Shown piece after piece: positions 1 through 4,375 of a stretch of DNA of 10,080 nucleotides. The position numbers and the translations under genes were made by a program. Position 1 is the first letter of the stretch, and the number at the start of each line of letters is the position of its first letter. Under the pieces are notes generated by a model. It ran no database searches. It saw nothing but the letters and a program-made list of their open reading frames with translations, and was not told the DNA's origin. The stretch spans positions 1-10,080 of the forward strand of contig CAMNBW010000030.1 of assembly GCA_946533525.1 (NCBI GenBank), in the 5' to 3' direction. The DNA is from an uncultured Lachnospiraceae bacterium. GTDB taxonomy: Bacteria; Bacillota; Clostridia; Lachnospirales; Lachnospiraceae.

Positions 1-557
1 GGATCGCTGTGGAGGTCCCTGGAAATATACTGAAGCTTCCAATTCGTGCCGTTAAGCTCTTTAACCGCAAATTCAAAGAGATCCGCATTATCCGTCTTAA
101 ACTCGATACGGCCATCATCATTTAATATCCTGTCATATCTTTGCAGATATTCCCTGGATTGCAGGCGCCTTTTGGAATGTCTTTCCTTGGGCCAGGGATC
201 CGAAAAATTAAGATATATCCTGTCGATCTCCTTGTCCTTGAAAAAATCCGGGATTTCCGCGGCATCCATTCGGATAAATCTTATATTTTGCGGAGCCTTA
301 TCTCCCATTTTGTCCAGCTTTTGAAGGGCCTTTATCATAACGCTTTCATATCTGTCTATACCTATATAGTTGACATCCGGGTTAAGTCCGGCCATATCTA
401 TTATAAAACGGCCTTTTCCCATGCCTATCTCAATATGTATGGGGTTGTCATTGCCGAAAACAGCTCTCCAGTCTTCGGTGATCTCCCCGGAATCAGTTAT
501 TACAAGCGGGTGCGCGGCGACAAATTCTCTGGCTCCCGGAATATTTCTCAAACGCAT
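1..557 (-). CDS. trmB: tRNA (guanine-N7-)-methyltransferase TrmB, C-terminus cut by window edge
   Basis: This enzyme uses S-adenosylmethionine to methylate N7 of guanine 46 in the variable loop of tRNAs in the cytoplasm. About 185 residues are visible of a family that usually has roughly 210-230; the missing C-terminus lies beyond position 1. The N-terminus MRLRNIPGAREF is the typical family start. The SAM-binding motif EIGMGKG lies at residues 43-49, followed by the acidic GIDRYESV strand end at 66-73. The family signature NFSDPWPKERHSKRR (residues 117-131) and FKTDN (153-157) are also present. The ATG at 557 is the first start in frame with the conserved N-terminus; only a weak Shine-Dalgarno-like GTGAG precedes it. 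It is transcribed away from the carboxypeptidase gene, from a shared intergenic region. Identification is secure because several family-specific motifs are intact. Confidence 0.96.
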   Translation of the reverse strand, partial: MRLRNIPGAREFVAAHPLVITDSGEITEDWRAVFGNDNPIHIEIGMGKGRFIIDMAGLNPDVNYIGIDRYESVMIKALQKLDKMGDKAPQNIRFIRMDAAEIPDFFKDKEIDRIYLNFSDPWPKERHSKRRLQSREYLQRYDRILNDDGRIEFKTDNADLFEFAVKELNGTNWKLQYISRDLHSD

Positions 558-590
558 TTAAAAGGACTCACTTTCATATTTTACCTAAAT

Positions 591-619
591 AGTGTATGAT
601 AAGGGACAAAGTTTTTCAA
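591..619 (-). promoter_or_regulatory. Candidate sigma-A promoter for trmB
   Basis: Read on the minus strand, TTGAAA (614-619) is followed after exactly 17 bases by TACACT (591-596). This matches the -35 consensus at 5 of 6 and the -10 consensus at 4 of 6. The expected start of transcription is near 584, giving a leader of about 27 bases before the trmB ATG at 557. Supported by motif match and spacing only. Confidence 0.5.
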
Positions 620-630
620 TGATTCAATGA
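615..630. repeat. Tandem 8-bp direct repeat TTCAATGA x2
   Basis: Two perfect adjacent copies of TTCAATGA fill these 16 bases. The first copy overlaps the -35 element proposed for trmB. It could be a direct-repeat protein binding site or simple slippage; the sequence does not decide between them. Confidence 0.4.
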
Positions 631-635
631 TGCCG

Positions 636-651
636 CGGTCAAATTTGACCG
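636..651. promoter_or_regulatory. Perfect 16-bp palindrome, candidate operator
   Basis: CGGTCAAATTTGACCG is a perfect inverted repeat with no spacer, located midway between the divergent trmB and carboxypeptidase starts. Its right half supplies TTGACC, which would serve as the -35 element of the carboxypeptidase promoter, so a bound dimeric repressor would block that promoter directly. Each arm contains the heptamer GGTCAAA, which is also the half-site of the CtsR stress repressor. Known CtsR sites are spaced direct repeats, however, not head-to-head copies, so the regulator is unknown. Confidence 0.5.
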
Positions 652-672
652 TTACATCCTTCAGTATACTAT
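645..672 (+). promoter_or_regulatory. Candidate promoter for the D-Ala-D-Ala carboxypeptidase gene
   Basis: TTGACC (645-650, inside the palindrome) can pair with TACTAT (667-672) at a 16-base spacing. The better-looking TATACT (665-670) is only 14 bases away. Either choice puts transcription start at about 677-679, that is, on or next to the ATG at 679. No Shine-Dalgarno sequence lies between the -10 and the ATG, so the message may be leaderless or the real promoter may lie elsewhere. Confidence 0.35.
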
Positions 673-678
673 CACAAT

Positions 679-2181
679 ATGAAAAATATGATAAAAAAAT
701 TGCTGCGCCTCTCCCTAACCTTTTTGATGTGCGCCAGTTTTATCTTCTCAAACATAATCACTGTTCTTGCCGATGAAGCCTCCGAAGCACCTTCAGCGGA
801 TGACGTCATATCTGCGCATCAATCACTTCCGGTCACGACCAACGAAATCCCGGGATGGCCGCAGGGTCCTGCTATTGCTGCTGAGGCTGCCTGTCTTATG
901 GATGCAGATACCGGAGTTATTCTCTATAATAAAAATATGGACAAGGTTGAATTTCCCGCCAGTACGACCAAGGTACTGACCTGCCTGGTTGCGTTGGAAA
1001 ATTCCAGCCTCGATGAAATGGTCACCTTTTCTAAGGAAGCTGTCTTCGGCATAGACAGAGGGTCCTCCAATGTCGGTATGGATGTGGGCCAGTCGATCAC
1101 TATGGAAGAGGCCATTTACTGCATAATGCTGGCTAGCGCCAACGAAGTCGCCTCCGCTGTGGCGGAGCATGTCGGCGGCTCGATTGAGGGCTTTTGCGAA
1201 ATGATGAATGCCCGGGCAAAGGAGCTTGGCTGCACAAATACGCATTTTGCCAACGCCAACGGTCTTCCCAACGACGAGCATTATACAACGGCCCACGATC
1301 TTGCCCTTATAGCCAAGGCCTTCAACAGCAATGATACCCTTGTGCGCATTGCGGGCACCACTAAATATTCCGTAAAGGCAACAGCCACGCAGCCGGATAC
1401 CTTCGACATGGTAAACCACCATAAGATGTATCCCGGGCAGCAGTACGCCTACGAATACCTTTCCTGGGGCAAGACCGGCTACACGAATGCCGCCAGGCAG
1501 ACCCTTGTATCCAGCGCCGAAAAAAACGGCTTTAAGCTTGTCTGCGTTGTAATGAGGGATGAAAAGCCCTACCAGTACACCGACACCCACGATCTTTTTG
1601 AATATGGCTTCGCTAATTTTAAGAAGGAATATATTGCGGATAATGAGACGGAATACAATATAGCAAGCTCTGATTTCTTCGATACGGACAGTGATATTTT
1701 CGGAAATTCCACTCCGCTTCTGACCCTTAACACAAGCGGCGTTTGTGTAATTCCTAAAAATGCCACCTTTGACAACCTGAATTCCACTATTTCATATGAC
1801 GATCTGGATCCTGACAAGCCTAAAAGCATTGCGAATATCCGGTATTTCTTTGAGGATCAATATGTGGGCGGGACCACTGTAGACATATATACCAACGTCC
1901 AGACCTTCGAATTCGGGGATCCGGTCAGCGAAAATGCCCTGGATATGGAGGTGGCGGAAAATGATAACTCCGCCAACACCATAAATGAAAATACCGAGGG
2001 TGTAGTTTTTGTGAGCGTAAGAAAGATCATTATAATCAGCCTTATCTTTATAGGCTGCGTAATCCTGTTCTTCTCTGTCTTCGCTCTGATAAGGTTCTTA
2101 AGAAATTCCCGTCACCGCAGAAGAAGGATCAAGAAGAGGGTACGGCGCTACTTTTCCGAGTTCGACGATTTTGACTTTTAG
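679..2181 (+). CDS. Secreted membrane-anchored D-alanyl-D-alanine carboxypeptidase (peptidase S11, DacF-like)
   Basis: This penicillin-binding protein removes the terminal D-alanine from peptidoglycan stem pentapeptides outside the cell and so limits cross-linking. The 500-residue product begins with a signal peptide (basic MKNMIKKLLR, hydrophobic to about residue 30, likely cut near ADEAS). All three serine-acyltransferase motifs are intact: S95-T-T-K98 with the nucleophile Ser95, S153-A-N155, and K265-T-G267. A beta-rich extension follows (about 320-445). Next comes one membrane helix (about 450-473), then a strongly basic tail (RNSRHRRRRIKKRVRR) ending in an acidic patch. Many relatives use a C-terminal amphipathic helix instead of this helix plus tail. 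ATG 679 was chosen as it opens the signal peptide; ATG 688 is an alternative and neither has a clear ribosome site. Its last 53 bases overlap the exonuclease gene on the opposite strand. Which paralogue (DacA, DacB or DacF) is not resolvable here. Confidence 0.93.
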   Translation: MKNMIKKLLRLSLTFLMCASFIFSNIITVLADEASEAPSADDVISAHQSLPVTTNEIPGWPQGPAIAAEAACLMDADTGVILYNKNMDKVEFPASTTKVLTCLVALENSSLDEMVTFSKEAVFGIDRGSSNVGMDVGQSITMEEAIYCIMLASANEVASAVAEHVGGSIEGFCEMMNARAKELGCTNTHFANANGLPNDEHYTTAHDLALIAKAFNSNDTLVRIAGTTKYSVKATATQPDTFDMVNHHKMYPGQQYAYEYLSWGKTGYTNAARQTLVSSAEKNGFKLVCVVMRDEKPYQYTDTHDLFEYGFANFKKEYIADNETEYNIASSDFFDTDSDIFGNSTPLLTLNTSGVCVIPKNATFDNLNSTISYDDLDPDKPKSIANIRYFFEDQYVGGTTVDIYTNVQTFEFGDPVSENALDMEVAENDNSANTINENTEGVVFVSVRKIIIISLIFIGCVILFFSVFALIRFLRNSRHRRRRIKKRVRRYFSEFDDFDF

Positions 2182-3142
2182 GAGGCTTCGGATTCATATT
2201 CTCTGCTGAATATTTTTTCTTAAGCTTCGATTTTTCGTCCTGCACGTAAAGATTTTCCACATCTTCTCTTTTTATGCATTTTATGGTCTTTACGACATAT
2301 ATTTTGCCGTTATCCACCTTTTTGATGCGGATTTTTCCGCGCAAAAACCCGTGGGTCTTGCAGTATGCCAGGCAGTAGTAGTGCTTGTTGTTAAGCGAAA
2401 ACCAGTTGATCCTCCTCTTTGCTATGTGACCGCACTTATAGCAGATACAGCGCGCAACATCCTTATCCCTTAAAGCAACCGCCTTATTGTCAAACTCCCT
2501 GGAAATATATTTGGAATAGTCGTCAAATATGGTATATACTTCATGGCCCTTGTCCACCGGCTTATGAAATACATCGTAGGAAAACCTTTTTTCCAGATCC
2601 CTGTTCTCTATCCTCTGAAATATAAAGGCCGTATATTTTGCATCGTTATCGGCTCTGTGAAAATCGTCGGTCTTTTGAAGCTCGAGCTTGTCCACCGCAT
2701 GCTCAAGGGCTCTTCTGCTTTTTCCGTCTTCAAAATAGAGGCTGAAAAGCTTCTGAATATCCAGGTATTCCATAGGTCCTTCTGACAGCGGCTTCATGCC
2801 GTAATACTGCATGTTGAACTGAAGCTGGGTCAGATCCAGGGAGCCCCAGGTGCAAAAGACCGGGTCTTCCCCGCACCATTCCAGAAAATCCATCATAACG
2901 GGGACGAAGGTCTGCTCTTTTTCCAGATCCTTCATCTTTATCTGAATTACCTTCTGGGTCATAAAGTGCATTTTTTTGTATACCTGAGGCCGGATAAATC
3001 GGTTGAAATATCCTGTGATCTCCTTTTCCTCATTTAACTTTACGGCACCAATTTCGATTATTTCGAAGGGAATATCGGGATTTTCGGTGAGCGCGCTGCC
3101 TTGATTCCATTCCAGATCCAGCACGATAAAATTTCTTTCCAT
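2129..3142 (-). CDS. DEDDh-family 3'-5' exonuclease with cysteine-rich C-terminal region (KapD/ERI-1-like)
   Basis: This is a predicted metal-dependent 3'-5' exonuclease of the RNase D/DnaQ superfamily, probably acting on RNA or single-stranded ends in the cytoplasm. From the chosen start it has 337 residues. Exo I is IVLDLEWNQG (Asp9, Glu11); Exo II is Asp103 in SLDLTQL; Exo III is FHRADND (His162, Asp167), which gives the DEDDh set. After the nuclease domain a region at about 232-264 holds CICYKC, CLAYC and a following His (C234, C237, C257, C261, H264). This may be a zinc ribbon, perhaps for nucleic acid binding. The tail is basic. ATG 3142 is preferred because Exo I begins five residues later and a consensus TATAAT lies just upstream; an in-frame GTG at 3229 preceded by AGGGA would add 29 unconserved-looking residues. 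Its 3' end overlaps the carboxypeptidase gene tail to tail. The KapD link to sporulation kinase inhibition is only by family resemblance; the substrate is unknown. Confidence 0.85.
   Translation of the reverse strand: MERNFIVLDLEWNQGSALTENPDIPFEIIEIGAVKLNEEKEITGYFNRFIRPQVYKKMHFMTQKVIQIKMKDLEKEQTFVPVMMDFLEWCGEDPVFCTWGSLDLTQLQFNMQYYGMKPLSEGPMEYLDIQKLFSLYFEDGKSRRALEHAVDKLELQKTDDFHRADNDAKYTAFIFQRIENRDLEKRFSYDVFHKPVDKGHEVYTIFDDYSKYISREFDNKAVALRDKDVARCICYKCGHIAKRRINWFSLNNKHYYCLAYCKTHGFLRGKIRIKKVDNGKIYVVKTIKCIKREDVENLYVQDEKSKLKKKYSAENMNPKPPKSQNRRTRKSSAVPSS
2196..2218 (+). terminator. Weak candidate terminator after the carboxypeptidase gene
   Basis: ATATTC (2196-2201) and GAATAT (2208-2213) form a 6-bp stem around the loop TCTGCT, followed by TTTTT (2214-2218), 15 bases after the stop codon. 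The stem is poor in G+C, so efficiency is doubtful. It sits inside the coding region of the opposing exonuclease gene. Confidence 0.3.
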
Positions 3143-3149
3143 GCATCGG

Positions 3150-3179
3150 ATTATACTATACAGAGCCATTCCATAGCAA
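3150..3179 (-). promoter_or_regulatory. Candidate promoter for the exonuclease gene
   Basis: On the minus strand TTGCTA (3174-3179, 4 of 6) is followed after 18 bases by a perfect TATAAT (3150-3155). The predicted start of transcription, near 3143, falls at the ATG at 3142, so this message would be leaderless or nearly so. Its presence argues against the longer GTG 3229 start. Confidence 0.5.
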
Positions 3180-3271
3180 GCTGTCCGTAAGTCTCCGTAT
3201 ATTCCGGCGGAATTACCCGGCAGCGGCACACCGTTATCCCTGCAGAGTAATGAAAAGTACCAGGCTTTATT

Positions 3272-3955
3272 TTATGCTGTCAGATCAGTATTTCTTAAAA
3301 AGTCATATTTGGCTGAGTTTAAATATCCGTACAGCTTTAACCTGCCGATAACATATTCCGGATCAGACAGCGTATTGTCGATCCTTCCCGGAATTCTCTT
3401 GGCTGAACGTAATTGTGCCAGCCTTTTGCACACATCGCTGTCCACGCGTATGATTCCGCTCGTTACCGCAAAATAGATCGTGGACGACGTCATTTTCCGG
3501 AGATTTTCCTTAATGATCCCGTTCAGCTTTTTCCTCATGTTCCTGCTGAGTGTCTCTCCCGCCTGGGATAAAATATTCACCAGCTTTTCCATATCACGCT
3601 CTCCGTTATCGTTTACAAACTGCTCAACATTCCTGTCGGTAATATAAACTTTATCGCTCACGGACTCATGATCTCCGAAAATCTCCATGAACCTGTGGAT
3701 CATATAATAGTTATACATCCTGTCGGTTAGCATTTTATTTGCAGGGTCAACCAGAAGAATGATGTTTAAGACCGTGCCGAGAAAATCATATATTATCTCG
3801 GAGCCTCCGTTAAATTCTTCCACACTCTCCCTTAACAAAGCTACCTGCCCGAAGAAGCCCGCCAGGCTTTCTTCCTGCCCGAGCCTAAGCTTTCTGTCCA
3901 TTTCCTTTACTGTCTCAATTACCGAAAATCCTGTTTCGAAAATCTTAATATCCAT
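3272..3955 (-). CDS. Hypothetical cytoplasmic helical protein
   Basis: I do not recognise this 227-residue protein. It has no signal peptide, no convincing membrane helix (the stretch LGTVLNIILLVD is too short and is flanked by acidic residues), no cysteine pair and no nucleotide-binding motif. The composition is rich in Leu, Glu, Arg, Asp and Asn with many predicted helices. Two parts can be seen: an acidic N-terminal half (to about 120) and a more basic C-terminal half containing LSRNMRKKLNGIIKENLRKM and a closing IGRLKLYGYLNSAKYDFLRN segment. It looks like a real gene: ATG 3955 is preceded by AAGGAGAAG at a suitable distance, a TATAAT lies upstream, and the frame is open throughout with ordinary codon use. 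It is 129 bases upstream of the exonuclease gene on the same strand, but that gene appears to have its own promoter, so a shared function is only a possibility. Confidence 0.75.
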   Translation of the reverse strand: MDIKIFETGFSVIETVKEMDRKLRLGQEESLAGFFGQVALLRESVEEFNGGSEIIYDFLGTVLNIILLVDPANKMLTDRMYNYYMIHRFMEIFGDHESVSDKVYITDRNVEQFVNDNGERDMEKLVNILSQAGETLSRNMRKKLNGIIKENLRKMTSSTIYFAVTSGIIRVDSDVCKRLAQLRSAKRIPGRIDNTLSDPEYVIGRLKLYGYLNSAKYDFLRNTDLTA

Positions 3956-3966
3956 GATCGATACTT

Positions 3967-3983
3967 CTCCTTAAATTATTATA
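3967..3983 (-). promoter_or_regulatory. Ribosome binding site and -10 element of the hypothetical gene
   Basis: On the minus strand AAGGAG (3967-3972) lies 11 bases before ATG 3955, extended as GGAGAAG at 8 bases. A perfect TATAAT occupies 3978-3983. No good -35 is seen at 16-18 bases, and the expected start would fall in or just before the Shine-Dalgarno sequence, so the ribosome site is better supported than the promoter. Confidence 0.5.
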
Positions 3984-4105
3984 ATCTGGTTAATAGTTCC
4001 TGATTTTGATTAATTTCATTTGCAGCAGCTCCGTTCCGGTTCCTTCCCGTTAATACTGAGCATTTTCTCAAATAACCCAACTCTATAGAACAGATAGATA
4101 ATCTT

Positions 4106-4144
4106 AAAGAACCCTGCTATAAGCGAATAGCAGGGCGTCTTTTT
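4106..4144 (+). terminator. Intrinsic terminator, probably bidirectional
   Basis: CCCTGCTAT (4112-4120) and ATAGCAGGG (4127-4135) form a perfect 9-bp stem with a 6-base loop, followed by TCTTTTT (4138-4144). The flanking AAAGA (4106-4110) can pair with TCTTT, so the structure also resembles a terminator when read on the minus strand, where the stem is followed by TTCTTT. No plus-strand gene lies upstream of it, so either an unannotated small transcript starts between about 3990 and 4100, or it serves minus-strand transcripts. Confidence 0.75.
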
Positions 4145-4156
4145 GCTGCGCCCTGC
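4130..4156 (+). repeat. Alternative hairpin sharing an arm with the terminator
   Basis: GCAGGGCG (4130-4137) pairs perfectly with CGCCCTGC (4149-4156) around an 11-base loop. The first arm is also the 3' arm of the neighbouring terminator stem, so the two structures cannot form together. This is the geometry of a terminator/antiterminator switch, though it may be a coincidence of a repeated CCCTGC element. Confidence 0.45.
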
Positions 4157-4218
4157 CATTAATTTAAATCGAAATATATCATTTTCCCGTTTCTTATAAT
4201 AAAATAGAGGGAGCGCTA

Positions 4219-4248
4219 TTGGGAAATATTCCATAGCTACTGTATTAA
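4219..4248 (+). promoter_or_regulatory. Possible promoter for the GTPase-NYN gene
   Basis: TTGGGA (4219-4224) and TATTAA (4243-4248) each match consensus at 4 of 6 with an 18-base spacing. A start near 4255 would give a leader of about 120 bases containing the hairpins at 4262-4308. AT-rich alternatives closer to the gene, such as TAGAAT at 4348-4353, lack a good -35. Confidence 0.3.
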
Positions 4249-4261
4249 AACCTGGGAAAAA

Positions 4262-4308
4262 GCTGCTGTTCGCAGCATTTCAGCCTGCGAACGTAGTGGA
4301 AAACACTA
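4262..4308 (+). promoter_or_regulatory. Structured leader with overlapping hairpins upstream of the GTPase-NYN gene
   Basis: Hairpin 1 is GCTGC (4262-4266) with GCAGC (4272-4276). Hairpin 2 is GTTCGCAG (4268-4275) with CTGCGAAC (4285-4292), a perfect 8-bp stem that uses the same GCAG bases, so hairpins 1 and 2 exclude each other. Hairpin 3 is TAGTG (4294-4298) with CACTA (4304-4308). Read on the minus strand, hairpin 1 is followed at once by TTTTT (4257-4261), so it could also end an antisense transcript. Just after hairpin 3 is a four-codon frame, ATG TTG TTG TTA stop (4310-4324), of unknown meaning. Confidence 0.45.
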
Positions 4309-4375
4309 TATGTTGTTGTTATAAATAATTTATTATACATCATAAAGTAGAATTTTTATCTTTAGGAAATGGCTG

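Larger units (their letters stand above)
3956..4375. other. 420-bp non-coding region between divergent genes
   Basis: No convincing protein gene lies here. A 72-codon minus-strand frame (4016-4234) runs through the terminator hairpin, has no ribosome site and resembles nothing I know. The content is regulatory: the start signals of the minus-strand hypothetical gene at the left, a strong hairpin with a T-tract near 4106-4144 with an alternative partner arm, a possible plus-strand promoter near 4219-4248, overlapping hairpins at 4262-4308, and an AT-rich stretch (4309-4360) before the GTPase gene. That stretch includes the 13-base palindrome ATAAATAATTTAT (4321-4333). Confidence 0.6.

Noticed and set aside
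636..651. CtsR operator
   Set aside because: The heptamer GGTCAAA is present twice, but as an unspaced inverted repeat; CtsR sites are direct repeats with a three-base spacer.
823..1590. 255-codon open frame on the minus strand inside the carboxypeptidase gene
   Set aside because: It lies wholly opposite a gene with intact catalytic motifs, has low-complexity Gly/Val/His composition typical of antisense frames, and has no ribosome site or recognisable domain.
3143..3229. N-terminal extension of the exonuclease from GTG 3229
   Set aside because: An AGGGA precedes it, but the added 29 residues look non-conserved, would place Exo I unusually far inside, and a consensus TATAAT lies within the extension.
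4016..4234. 72-codon minus-strand frame in the intergenic region
   Set aside because: It reads through the terminator hairpin, lacks a ribosome site, and its product resembles nothing known. A short regulatory peptide cannot be excluded but is not supported.
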